Below the pieces are notes generated by a model. The model saw nothing but the letters and a program-made list of their open reading frames with translations, ran no database searches and was not told the origin of the DNA. A DNA stretch of 43,521 bases from an uncultured Clostridia bacterium (GTDB taxonomy: Bacteria > Bacillota > Clostridia > Peptostreptococcales > Anaerovoracaceae). Location of the stretch: NCBI GenBank assembly GCA_944382925.1, contig CALWNX010000023.1, positions 1 through 43,521 on the forward strand. The letters are read 5' to 3'. Of the stretch, positions 1-8,137 are shown piece by piece. The translations under genes and the position numbers were made by a program. Each line of letters starts with the position of its first letter. Position 1 is the first letter of the stretch.

Positions 1-10
1 CTCGCGCCCA

Positions 11-40
11 TTGACAACAGCCGCCCGGCTATAGTAAAAT
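11..40 (+). promoter_or_regulatory. Probable sigma-A promoter of the B12 uptake operon
   Basis: TTGACA at 11-16 and TAAAAT at 35-40 are separated by 18 bases. The start point would fall just before the cobalamin riboswitch, which is where a promoter is needed. Inferred from sequence only. Confidence 0.6.
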
Positions 41-65
41 ATAACAGTAATTTAAAATTCAAGCT

Positions 66-205
66 TTGACATCTCGGAAGCCGGTGCAAGTCCGGCGCTG
101 TGTCTCAGCAACCGTAAGATCAACGAAAGGGCAGAGCCACTGAAGCCGCCAGGCTTTGGGAAGGCGCCCCGGTAGGAGGGTGGATCGAGCCGGTAGACCT
201 GTCAA
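66..205 (+). promoter_or_regulatory. Cobalamin (adenosylcobalamin-type) riboswitch
   Basis: The segment has the conserved parts of a B12 riboswitch in order: the GGTGCAAGTCCGG-type stem near 82-95, the GAGCCACTG core at 134-142, the GGGAAGG segment near 158-164, and a B12-box variant, GAGCCGGTAGACCTGTC, at 187-203. It lies between a promoter and a terminator and precedes an ECF transport operon. Ligand-bound RNA would be expected to favour the terminator at 304-336, lowering expression when corrinoids are plentiful. The exact helix limits were not folded. Confidence 0.93.
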
Positions 206-303
206 AAGCTGTGCTGAAAGTCTTCTGAGGTGAGACTTGTGCTTGAAAGACGCCCTTTGCGGTTTGCCGTAATCTTTGATGACGAAGATGCAAGCGATAC
301 GAC

Positions 304-336
304 AAGCGCCATCTCGCAGGAGACAGGCGCTTTTTT
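304..336 (+). terminator. Riboswitch-controlled intrinsic terminator
   Basis: AAGCGCC (304-310) pairs with GGCGCTT (326-332), an inner TCTC/GAGA stem lies at 312-323, and a run of T follows at 331-336. It sits between the B12 riboswitch and the first start codon, the usual place for an attenuator. The anti-terminator partner was not worked out. Confidence 0.8.
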
Positions 337-367
337 ATCTGTGCAGATCGTAAAGGAGGAATATCTG

Positions 368-1663
368 ATGAAACATTTGCGCAAAAAAATCGCCGTTTCC
401 CTGCTTTCCACCGCTTATGAAGACAAAGACTTCGACGGCGACGGAGATGCGGACGGCCGCGTATATATCTATTTCACCTATAACGCCAAGCCGGGCGGCA
501 TCTACTACACCTACGACGCGGCTGCGCAGGCCGGAGCAGCTACCGAAAGCGGCGTGCTTTTTATGCCGCCGGAGGATATGCAGGAATATTGCACCAGCAC
601 GCTCTGCGCGGATCGGGACGGCGTGCTCTATTATAAGAACGACAGCGGCTATCTGATGGCTGCCGAGCAGAAGGAAGCCTACGCCACCAACATGGAAGTT
701 GAGGATGCGCTTTCCTGGAGCAGCGATTTTCATCCGGGTCTGGCCGAATACGAGATCGTGATGCAGGCCGGCAGCGAAAGCACGACGCTGACGCTGACTG
801 TGCCGGAGGGCATGAGCGCTGAGGTCGACGGCCAGCCTTATAAGAAAGGCGGCGTGCGGATCGCTCTGGGCGCGGACGGGCGCGCCGAGGTGAATGTTAC
901 CGTTACCCGCGACAGCGAGACGATGACATACGCGCTGCTGATCAGGTGCCAGAGTGCAGACAGCAGCCTGTCAGAGCTGCTGGCGAGCAAATCCAACGCG
1001 TACAACGCTTCACTCTACGAGCTCTCGCCGTCGTTTGCGGCAGAGACTACCGAATATACGGTCGACGTGCGCGAAGAAGGCAGAGCCTTTGAAAATATCT
1101 GGCCGACCGCCGCTGACAGCAACGCCAGCGTCAAGGTCTATGCGGTGAAAAACATCAGCGCGGATCGCGTGCAGGAAGACGGCACGATCAAGGTGACCGC
1201 TACCAATCAGGGCCATGACAGATACGCCGTTTATCACGCCGACGGAAAGGAAGGAACCGCCAACACGGTGGTCAGAGTAGAGGTCACTTCTGAAAGCGGC
1301 CTTGAGGCTACTTCGTATACGGTGACCTTCCTGCGCGGCGAGGCGGCGCCGGAAGAACCGGGCGACGATTCCGACCAGCCGGCAGCGCCGGAGGAGCCGG
1401 GCGACGATTCTGAGCAGCCGGTAACGCCGGAGGAGCCGGGCGACAGCGACGAGCCGTCAGTACCTGACGAGCCGGCGGCCGGCGATAATGAGCCGGCTGC
1501 ATCTGATGAGCCGGGCGAGGACGACGAAGCTGCCGGCGATGCGACGGTTGCCGTAACGGGCGACAGCAGCGGCTTCAACATGTGGCTGGTCCTGCTGATG
1601 GCGGCGGGCTGCGCGCTTGCAGCAATGTGCAGAGGAGAACAAATTGGAAAGCAGAAAAAATAA
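368..1663 (+). CDS. Cell-surface protein of the B12 uptake operon, N-terminus apparently deleted
   Basis: A 431-residue protein. The start is ATG 368, behind AAAGGAGG at 351-358 and after the terminator; an in-frame GTG at 230 lies inside the leader and is unlikely. Residues 1-14 look like the start of a signal peptide (MKHLRKKIAVSLLS), but the hydrophobic stretch breaks off and runs straight into an Asp-rich segment. The next 80 residues resemble the last blade of the PQQ-like propeller found in proteins of this kind (IYFTYN, PGGIYY and YYKNDSGYLM motifs). A cadherin-like beta-sandwich follows at about 195-330, then a Pro/Glu/Asp repeat linker, a VTGDSS motif and a C-terminal hydrophobic anchor ending in basic residues, like a degenerate wall-sorting signal. 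The likely role is surface capture of corrinoid. A deletion may have removed most of the propeller. Confidence 0.75.
   Translation: MKHLRKKIAVSLLSTAYEDKDFDGDGDADGRVYIYFTYNAKPGGIYYTYDAAAQAGAATESGVLFMPPEDMQEYCTSTLCADRDGVLYYKNDSGYLMAAEQKEAYATNMEVEDALSWSSDFHPGLAEYEIVMQAGSESTTLTLTVPEGMSAEVDGQPYKKGGVRIALGADGRAEVNVTVTRDSETMTYALLIRCQSADSSLSELLASKSNAYNASLYELSPSFAAETTEYTVDVREEGRAFENIWPTAADSNASVKVYAVKNISADRVQEDGTIKVTATNQGHDRYAVYHADGKEGTANTVVRVEVTSESGLEATSYTVTFLRGEAAPEEPGDDSDQPAAPEEPGDDSEQPVTPEEPGDSDEPSVPDEPAAGDNEPAASDEPGEDDEAAGDATVAVTGDSSGFNMWLVLLMAAGCALAAMCRGEQIGKQKK
1345..1470 (+). repeat. Imperfect 39-bp tandem repeat coding a Pro/Asp/Glu linker
   Basis: About two and a half units code for APEEPGDDSDQPA-like blocks, then decay into shorter EP-rich pieces. 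This is a typical wall-spanning spacer between the folded part and the C-terminal anchor. Confidence 0.8.
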
Positions 1664-3023
1664 AAGGATATTTAATATAATCATGGTTGCCGTAATCATC
1701 GCCCTCGCCGCCGTCGCGGCGGTGGCGGTGGGCAGCGTTAAGGGCTGGTTTGCCGATGAAGAGGGGGCCTACGGCAAGGCGCAGGAGGTCAGCGGCATCG
1801 TCAGCGTAGAACGCGGCGGCGCTTCACTTGAGCTGTCTTCCGGCGATATGCTGATGGCCGGCGACAAGATCACCACCAATGACAAGGCCGAAATTCTCAT
1901 CAGCGCCGGCAGCAACGCCTACAGGCTGGCGGAAAATTCCGCCCTCGTGCTGGTAGAGGACGCGAGCGGGCCATTTTCCCTCGCACTGCTGCAGGGCGAG
2001 ATGTTCGCCGTTACAGACGAGGGAAATGATTTCGGCAGCCTGAGCGCGCAGGAAAAGGAATTTGTCCTTGCAAAGGCTCCGGCCGTCTTTACCGTCAATG
2101 TGCGCACCGGCTCCATGAGCGTCAACGTGCTGGCCGGCAGCGTCGCGCTGAGCGACGGCTCGCTGACGGCAGAGGCCGGACAGGCGCTTTCCATAGTGGA
2201 AGGCGAGGCTTCGCTGCTGACTCTGTCAGCCGGCTCGCTGAGCAGCTTTGAGCTGGAAAATACGCTTGCCGCGGCCGAAAGCAGGGAGCTTTGCTTCAGC
2301 ACCGCTGAGCTGGATCAGATCCTCGCGGAGCGGGAAGCCGAGCAGCTTCTGGCTGGTGAGGAAAAAGGCAGCGGCGAGGAAAGCGGCAGCGAAGAAGAAA
2401 ACGGCGGGGCGGCTGCTGACGGAAAAGACGACGCTTCTTCCGGCCAGTCCGGGCAGTCCGGGCAGAATCAAGACGAGCCTGGCAAAACCGAGCCGGGCGG
2501 CAGCGGCCAGTCAGGGCAGCAGTCCGGGCCGGCGGGCGGCGATGGCGGCAAGAACGAGCCGGGCAATACCGGCGGCTCCGCTTCGGGCGGTGCTGCGGCC
2601 GGGACGAAATACGATTACAGCTGTACTATCGAGATCAGATGTGATACCATTTTAGATAACATGGGCGATCTGACGGCGGGCAAGGAGGGTTACGTTCCTA
2701 AGGACGGCGCTATCCTGAAGCGCACAACGGTGGGCTTTAACGAAGGCGAGACCGTCTATGACGTCCTCAAGAGAGTCTGCAGCGCCAGAGGCATCCATCT
2801 GGAAGCCTCCTGGTCGCCGGCTTACGGCAGCAGCTATATCGAGGGCATCGGCCATCTCTACGAATTTGACTGCGGCCCGCAGTCTGGCTGGACTTACAAG
2901 GTGAACGGCTGGTTCCCGAATTACGGCTGCTCGGCCTACGAGCTGGAAGACGGCGATGCGATTTCCTGGCTTTACACCTGCCAGGAGCTGGGCGCTGACG
3001 TCGGCGGCTCGCTGAACGGGTAG
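1644..3023 (+). CDS. Membrane-anchored FecR / DUF4430 (transcobalamin-like) protein
   Basis: A 459-residue protein. I chose TTG 1644 because AGAGGAG sits 6-8 bases upstream; an in-frame TTG at 1617 has no ribosome site. The gene overlaps the end of the previous one by 20 bases. One N-terminal transmembrane helix lies at about 9-30, then a FecR-like beta domain at about 45-150, a low-complexity Gly/Ser/Gln/Glu linker at about 235-340, and a C-terminal DUF4430 domain at about 345-455 (GETVYDVLKRVC, GWTYKVNGWFPNYGCSAYELEDGD). DUF4430 is described as similar to the C-terminal domain of transcobalamin and intrinsic factor. Behind a B12 riboswitch and ahead of an ECF transporter, an extracellular corrinoid-binding role is a reasonable inference, but it is not proven by sequence. 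Confidence 0.85.
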   Translation: MESRKNKRIFNIIMVAVIIALAAVAAVAVGSVKGWFADEEGAYGKAQEVSGIVSVERGGASLELSSGDMLMAGDKITTNDKAEILISAGSNAYRLAENSALVLVEDASGPFSLALLQGEMFAVTDEGNDFGSLSAQEKEFVLAKAPAVFTVNVRTGSMSVNVLAGSVALSDGSLTAEAGQALSIVEGEASLLTLSAGSLSSFELENTLAAAESRELCFSTAELDQILAEREAEQLLAGEEKGSGEESGSEEENGGAAADGKDDASSGQSGQSGQNQDEPGKTEPGGSGQSGQQSGPAGGDGGKNEPGNTGGSASGGAAAGTKYDYSCTIEIRCDTILDNMGDLTAGKEGYVPKDGAILKRTTVGFNEGETVYDVLKRVCSARGIHLEASWSPAYGSSYIEGIGHLYEFDCGPQSGWTYKVNGWFPNYGCSAYELEDGDAISWLYTCQELGADVGGSLNG

Positions 3024-3058
3024 ATGCGGGGCGCCGGCCGTGGCAGGAGAAGAAAGTG

Positions 3059-3952
3059 ATGAAAAGAGATACGTTTTCGACATATAATCCGCTCATCAAT
3101 TTCATATTTTTTATCGGCGCAGTGGCGCTGGGCATGTTTTTCCTGCATCCGGCGCTGCTTTGCTGCTCGCTGCTGCTTTCTTCAGCCTACTATCTGACCA
3201 TTCACAGGCGCAGGGGTTTGAAATTCCTGGCCGCCATGATTCCGCTCTTCGTCGTGCTGGCGGCCGTCAATCCGCTTTTCAATCCCAACGGACAGACGGT
3301 GCTCTTCGTCTATCTGGGCGGGCGGCCGTATACGATGGAAGCACTGATTTACGGGGCGGCGATCGCGGCCATGTTTATTTCGATACTGATCTGGTTTGCC
3401 TGCTACAATGCAGTGATGACCAGCGATAAATTTTTATATATCTTCGGCCGCACGGCGCCGGCGATCTCGCTGGTGCTGTCGATGATCCTGCGGCTGGTGC
3501 CCGGCTTTCAGCGTAAAGCCGGGCAGATCGCCGGCGCCCGCCGCTGCATCGGCAAGGCGGGAGAGGCAGGCACGAGGCGCGAAAAGATCGAAAACGGCAT
3601 CACCGTACTCTCGACGCTGACGACCTGGGCGCTGGAGGGCGGAATCGTCACGGCCGACAGCATGAGAAGCCGGGGCTACGGCAGCGGAAGGCGCACCAGC
3701 TTTGCCATCTACAGATTCGCCGGTCGCGATATGGCGCTGGCGGCGGTCATGCTGCTTTGTGTGGCAGCCGTGCTGATATGCGCGGGCGCGGGCGGCGCGG
3801 AGGCTGCCTTCATACCGACCCTTTCGCTGGCGCATCTTAACGAGCCCGCTACGGCGGCGATGAGCGCGGCATACTTTATCTTTCTGGCGATACCGACAGT
3901 CCTGAATATAACGGAGGAAATAATATGGCACATTTTGAGATCAAGGATCTGA
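3059..3952 (+). CDS. ecfT: ECF transporter transmembrane component EcfT (first copy)
   Basis: A 297-residue membrane protein with hydrophobic segments at about 12-45, 55-75, 95-118 and 215-290. It is the scaffold that couples the ATPases to the substrate-binding S protein. The EcfT signature motif SMRSRGYG is at 201-208, in the coupling-helix region. The start is ATG 3059 behind AGGAGA (3045-3050); a GTG directly before it is possible. It overlaps the ATPase gene by 28 bases, so translation is probably coupled. A second EcfT closes the operon. Confidence 0.9.
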   Translation: MKRDTFSTYNPLINFIFFIGAVALGMFFLHPALLCCSLLLSSAYYLTIHRRRGLKFLAAMIPLFVVLAAVNPLFNPNGQTVLFVYLGGRPYTMEALIYGAAIAAMFISILIWFACYNAVMTSDKFLYIFGRTAPAISLVLSMILRLVPGFQRKAGQIAGARRCIGKAGEAGTRREKIENGITVLSTLTTWALEGGIVTADSMRSRGYGSGRRTSFAIYRFAGRDMALAAVMLLCVAAVLICAGAGGAEAAFIPTLSLAHLNEPATAAMSAAYFIFLAIPTVLNITEEIIWHILRSRI

Positions 3953-5598
3953 GCTTTTCCTACCCGGCAGCGCACGGGAGAAAGGCGCTTTCACATGTGG
4001 ATCTGAGCATCGAAAAGGGAGAATACATTACCGTCTGCGGCAAGAGCGGCAGCGGCAAAACCACGCTGCTGCGCCATCTCAAGAGCGTGCTGGCTCCGCA
4101 CGGCGAGATGACGGGAGAAATAATTTTTGCCGGGCAGCCGCTGGCTGAGGTCAGCCTGCGCGAGCAGTCTAGCAAGATCGGCTACGTGATGCAGAATCCC
4201 GACAACCAGATCGTGACCGACAAGGTGTGGCATGAGCTGGCTTTCGGCCTGGAAAGCCTGGGCATGGAGCAGAAAACCATCAGACTCAGGGTGGCGGAGA
4301 TGGCCAGCTATTTCGGTATCCAGGGCTGGTTTCATAAAAATGTGGCCGAGCTTTCCGGCGGGCAGAAGCAGTTGCTCAATCTGGCTTCGATCATGGCCAT
4401 GCAGCCGACGGTGCTGATTCTGGACGAACCGACCAGCCAGCTCGATCCGATTGCGGCGGCAGACTTTCTCAATACGGTACGCAAGATCAATCTGGAGCTG
4501 GGCACGACGGTCATCATCACCGAGCACCGGCTGGAGGATATTTTCCACGCCGCGGACAGGGTGGTGGTCATGGATGGCGGCCGCATCATCGCCTGCGACG
4601 AGCCGCGCCGGGTAGGGGATTTTCTGAAAAAGGACGGCAACGAGATGTTTGCCGCCATGCCTTCGCCGGTGCAGATATATTACGGCGTCGAAAACGAGCT
4701 GCAGTGCCCGCTGACGGTGCGCGAAGGACGAAACTGGCTCAGCGAGCTGTTTGCGGGCCGGCAGATCAGCAGTCCTGCCATAAAGCGCGAACAGGTCAGG
4801 GAAGAGGATTTGATCGGCACGCCGGCCATCCTTATGAAAGAGGTCTGGTTCCGCTACGAGAAGGATGCTCCCGATGTGCTAAAAGGTGTCGACCTGAGCG
4901 TGCCGCAGGGGACTATCTTCGCCATGGTGGGCGGCAACGGCACCGGCAAGTCGACGATGCTCAAATCGATCTGCCATATCTGTCGCCCGTATCGCGGGCA
5001 GATTCTCATCGACGGCAAGCGCGTGGAAAAATACAGGGCAGACGAGCTTTTCCGCCGCAATCTGGCCATGCTGCCGCAGGATCCGCAGAGCCTGTTCGTG
5101 AAGAAAACTGTGCGCGAGGATCTGGCGGAGATGCTGCCGGCAGACTGTGCGGACAAAGAGGAGCGCATCGCCCGCGTTGCGCAGATCTGCCAGATAGACG
5201 AGCTGCTGGACAGCCATCCTTACGACCTTTCGGGCGGCGAGCAGCAGCGGGCGGCGCTGGCCAAGGTGCTGCTCACCGAGCCGAGGATCCTCCTGCTCGA
5301 CGAGCCGACCAAGGGCCTTGATAATTTCTTTAAGCTGACGTTTGCGCAGATTCTCAAAAACCTGCAGAAAGAAGGGGTGACCATCCTCATGGTTTCACAC
5401 GATGTGGAATTCTGTGCCAAATATGCCGATCTGGTGGGCATGTTCTTCGACGGCGGCGTGATCACGACTAACAGGCCGGACAAATTCTTCTCGCAGAACA
5501 GCTTTTATACCACCGCGGCCAACAGGATGAGCCGCCATATTTTCGATAATGCCATAACTAACGAGGACGTGATAGAACTATGCAGAATGAACAGATAA
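3925..5598 (+). CDS. ecfA: Fused ECF transporter ATPase EcfA-EcfA'
   Basis: At 557 residues this holds two complete ABC ATPase domains in one chain, about 1-240 and 300-540. Domain 1 has Walker A GKSGSGKTT (39-46), signature LSGGQ (143-147) and Walker B LILDEP (164-169). Domain 2 has Walker A GGNGTGKST (336-344), signature LSGGEQ (435-440) and Walker B LLLDEP (456-461). Most ECF systems use two separate ATPases; fused forms are also known. It would power substrate uptake through the EcfT and S proteins encoded on either side. It overlaps the next gene by 19 bases. Confidence 0.95.
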   Translation: MAHFEIKDLSFSYPAAHGRKALSHVDLSIEKGEYITVCGKSGSGKTTLLRHLKSVLAPHGEMTGEIIFAGQPLAEVSLREQSSKIGYVMQNPDNQIVTDKVWHELAFGLESLGMEQKTIRLRVAEMASYFGIQGWFHKNVAELSGGQKQLLNLASIMAMQPTVLILDEPTSQLDPIAAADFLNTVRKINLELGTTVIITEHRLEDIFHAADRVVVMDGGRIIACDEPRRVGDFLKKDGNEMFAAMPSPVQIYYGVENELQCPLTVREGRNWLSELFAGRQISSPAIKREQVREEDLIGTPAILMKEVWFRYEKDAPDVLKGVDLSVPQGTIFAMVGGNGTGKSTMLKSICHICRPYRGQILIDGKRVEKYRADELFRRNLAMLPQDPQSLFVKKTVREDLAEMLPADCADKEERIARVAQICQIDELLDSHPYDLSGGEQQRAALAKVLLTEPRILLLDEPTKGLDNFFKLTFAQILKNLQKEGVTILMVSHDVEFCAKYADLVGMFFDGGVITTNRPDKFFSQNSFYTTAANRMSRHIFDNAITNEDVIELCRMNR

Positions 5599-6305
5599 AG
5601 AGCAAGGGCTCGCGCCGCGGCTTTCTGGCCGTAATCGCGGTGATGGTGATACTCATACCGGCGACGATCGGTATTTCCTGGTATCTGGGTGACCGCAAAT
5701 ACTATATCGCCAGCGTGCTGATCATGATCTATTCGATGATTCCGTTTTTCGTCAGCTTTGAAAGGCGCAAGCCGCAGGCCAGGGAGCTGGTAACGCTGGC
5801 AGTGATGTGCGCGATCGCCGTGGCATCGCGGGCGATTTTTATCGCCGTGCCTCATTTTAAGCCCATGGGGGCGATCGTGATGATCACCGGCATGGCCTTC
5901 GGGCCGCAGGCGGGCTTCATGACCGGCTCGCTGAGCATGCTGGTCAGCGACATCATCTTCGGCCAGGGACCGTGGACGCCGTGGCAGATGTTTTCTTTCG
6001 GCATGATCGGCTTTATCGCCGGCATTCTGGGCAGAGCCGGCGTGCTGACGGAAAAACACCCGCTGCGGGGCGCGATCGTGGGCTTTCTGCTGATATTTTT
6101 GCTGGCCGGACCGCTGCTCGATACCAGCACTGTCTTTACGATGATGCAGTTTCCGGGCCTGGACGTGCTGGCGATTTATCTTGCCGGCATTCCGGTGAAC
6201 GCCATCCACGGCAGTGCGGTGGCGCTGGGCATGCTGCTTCTGAGCCGGCCGATGATGGAAAAACTTGATCGCCTCAAGACTAAATACGGAATGATGCAAA
6301 TATGA
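5580..6305 (+). CDS. ECF transporter substrate-binding (S) component, probably for corrinoids
   Basis: A 241-residue, strongly hydrophobic protein with about six membrane segments. The middle segment, with FGPQAGFMTGSLSMLVSD and GQGPWTPWQM, is typical of S components. A basic N-terminus precedes the first helix. It overlaps the ATPase gene upstream and shares an ATGA overlap with the EcfT downstream, so all are one transcript. Substrate cannot be read from the sequence itself; the B12 riboswitch at the head of the operon and the DUF4430 protein make cobalamin or a precursor the best guess. Confidence 0.85.
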   Translation: MQNEQIKSKGSRRGFLAVIAVMVILIPATIGISWYLGDRKYYIASVLIMIYSMIPFFVSFERRKPQARELVTLAVMCAIAVASRAIFIAVPHFKPMGAIVMITGMAFGPQAGFMTGSLSMLVSDIIFGQGPWTPWQMFSFGMIGFIAGILGRAGVLTEKHPLRGAIVGFLLIFLLAGPLLDTSTVFTMMQFPGLDVLAIYLAGIPVNAIHGSAVALGMLLLSRPMMEKLDRLKTKYGMMQI

Positions 6306-7177
6306 GATTCGACAGTTATCATCCGCTCATCAATCTGATATATTTTGCGGCCGCGATTTCATGTAGCATCGCTTTTAACCACCCGCTGTTCGTGCTGCTT
6401 TCTTTCGTCTGCGCGCTGATCTGCGCCTTCTCGCTGCGCGGCAGCAGGGCGCTCCTTGTTTTGCTGGCGCTGCTGCCGCTGATGGCGCTTTACACCTGGT
6501 GGTACAGCTTTTATAACCATTTCGGCGTGACCGCGCTCGGCGAAAATTTTGCCGGCAACAGCATTACGGCCGAGGCGCTTTTCTACGGCGCTTCGCTGTC
6601 GCTGCGGGCGGGAGCGGTGGCGCTCTTTATTTCCTGCCTGCTGGCGGTCTTTACGGCGGACAAGGTGGTATATCTGTTTGGCCGCCTGTCGCCGAAGCTC
6701 TCTTTGTTCATTGCGATCCTGCTGCGCAGCGCGCCGCGCACCTTAGCTTATGCCCGCCGCATCAGCGTCTCTCAGCAGGGAATCGGGCGCGGGCCCGGTC
6801 AGGGAAGTCTGCCTGCGCGTTTTGTCAACGCCCTGCGCCTGTGCTCGGTGCTGATCACCTGGACGCTGGAAAATTTCCTCGAGAGCTCTCTTTCCATGCG
6901 CAGCCGTGGTTACTCGCTCCGGGGGCGGACGGCGTTTTCGCTCTACCGTTTTGACAACCGCGACCGCAGTCTGGTGGTCGTGATCTTTGCGCTGCTCATC
7001 ACTATTCTGGCCGGCGCAGCGCTCGACCAGACGCACATCTACTATGATCCGCGCATCATCATGATGCCGGTGACGGCTCTTTCCTTTGTATTTTATGCAG
7101 CCTACGGGCTTTTCCTGCTGCTGCCTGTGATCATCCGGATCATCTGTGCGCGAAGGTTTGCGGCTGCCGCGGCCTGA
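6302..7177 (+). CDS. ecfT: ECF transporter transmembrane component EcfT (second copy)
   Basis: A 291-residue membrane protein like the first EcfT. It shares the N-terminal S/TYxPLIN-LIYF pattern, a mid-protein LFYGASLSL segment and the SMRSRGY motif at 198-204. Its start overlaps the S-component stop (ATGA). Two T subunits around one fused ATPase and one S component differ from the usual single-EcfT layout, so the pair may form a heteromer or serve different S proteins. No terminator was seen after it; a new promoter starts 51 bases downstream. Confidence 0.9.
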   Translation: MRFDSYHPLINLIYFAAAISCSIAFNHPLFVLLSFVCALICAFSLRGSRALLVLLALLPLMALYTWWYSFYNHFGVTALGENFAGNSITAEALFYGASLSLRAGAVALFISCLLAVFTADKVVYLFGRLSPKLSLFIAILLRSAPRTLAYARRISVSQQGIGRGPGQGSLPARFVNALRLCSVLITWTLENFLESSLSMRSRGYSLRGRTAFSLYRFDNRDRSLVVVIFALLITILAGAALDQTHIYYDPRIIMMPVTALSFVFYAAYGLFLLLPVIIRIICARRFAAAAA

Positions 7178-7227
7178 GCTGCGGGCTGTGCTGCGGTCTG
7201 TGCTGCCGGCTGCGGGGCACTTGACTC

Positions 7228-7256
7228 TTGATTTTTCCGGCGTTTTTCAATATACT
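7228..7256 (+). promoter_or_regulatory. Probable promoter of the pyridoxal kinase operon
   Basis: TTGATT (7228-7233), 17-base spacer, TATACT (7251-7256), 33 bases before the ATG at 7290. It marks the start of a new transcription unit after the B12 operon. Confidence 0.7.
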
Positions 7257-7289
7257 ATATTGGGACAATGTTGTGCAGGAGATGAAAAT

Positions 7290-8132
7290 ATGATCAAGAA
7301 CGATACGGCGCAGGTGCTGCTGATACAGGACATTGCCGGCTACGGCAAGATTTCGCTGGGCGTGATGATACCGATCATGTCGCACATGGGCTTTAACCTC
7401 TACAATCTGCCGACGGCGGTGGTTTCCAACACACTGGATTACGGCCTTTTCGAGATCCTCGAGACGACTGATTACATGAAGAAAACCCTCCGCGTGTGGG
7501 AAAAGCTGGGCTTTTCGTTTGACGCGATCTGTACCGGCATGATCTTCTCCGAGGAGCAGGTCCGTCTGGTGGCTGAATATTGCCGCCAGGAGCGCGAAAA
7601 AGGCACGCACATCTTTGTCGACCCGGTCATGGGCGACGACGGCAAGCTGTATAACGGCGTTTCTGCGGCGACCGTGGGCTATATGCGGCAGATCTGTTCC
7701 GTGGCCGACATCATCATGCCCAACTACACGGAGGCAGCCTTTCTGGCGGACATGTATCAGGACCGCGAGCAGGTGAGCCGCCGCGAAGCTACCGAGATCG
7801 TGGACGCGCTGCGGGCGCTGGGAGCCAGGTCGGTCATCGTCACCAGCGTGATGATGGACGGTCAAAGCTGCGTGTACGGCTATGACGACGAAAAAAAGGA
7901 ATATTTTACCCTGCCGTTTGACTGCGTTCCCGTGCAGTTCCCGGGCACCGGCGACATCTTTTCCGCCATGCTGGTGGGCGGTGTTCTCAAGGGCGTCGGC
8001 CTGCAGGAGACCACCAGGGTAACGATGGACACGGTCAGAAGCCTGATTCTGCGCAATCAGGAAAACGTGGACAAATACAAGGGCATCCCGATCGAAAAGT
8101 ATCTGGACGAGATAACGGATTTTAAGAGGTGA
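7290..8132 (+). CDS. pdxY: Pyridoxamine / pyridoxal kinase family protein
   Basis: A 280-residue ribokinase-fold kinase that would phosphorylate pyridoxal, pyridoxine or pyridoxamine at the 5' position to salvage vitamin B6. The start is ATG 7290, behind AGGAG and downstream of a good promoter; a longer in-frame reading would cross that promoter. The VDPVMGD motif lies at 110-116 and the catalytic GTGD motif at 219-222 (Asp222 as base). Its length fits PdxY/PdxK. It overlaps or abuts the ferredoxin-like gene downstream. PLP is needed by SerC, also coded in this window, but no regulatory link is visible. Confidence 0.85.
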   Translation: MIKNDTAQVLLIQDIAGYGKISLGVMIPIMSHMGFNLYNLPTAVVSNTLDYGLFEILETTDYMKKTLRVWEKLGFSFDAICTGMIFSEEQVRLVAEYCRQEREKGTHIFVDPVMGDDGKLYNGVSAATVGYMRQICSVADIIMPNYTEAAFLADMYQDREQVSRREATEIVDALRALGARSVIVTSVMMDGQSCVYGYDDEKKEYFTLPFDCVPVQFPGTGDIFSAMLVGGVLKGVGLQETTRVTMDTVRSLILRNQENVDKYKGIPIEKYLDEITDFKR

Positions 8133-8137
8133 TAGAT

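Noticed and set aside
230..367. Longer reading of the first gene from GTG 230
   Set aside because: It would run through the riboswitch terminator. ATG 368 has a strong ribosome site and begins with signal-peptide-like residues.
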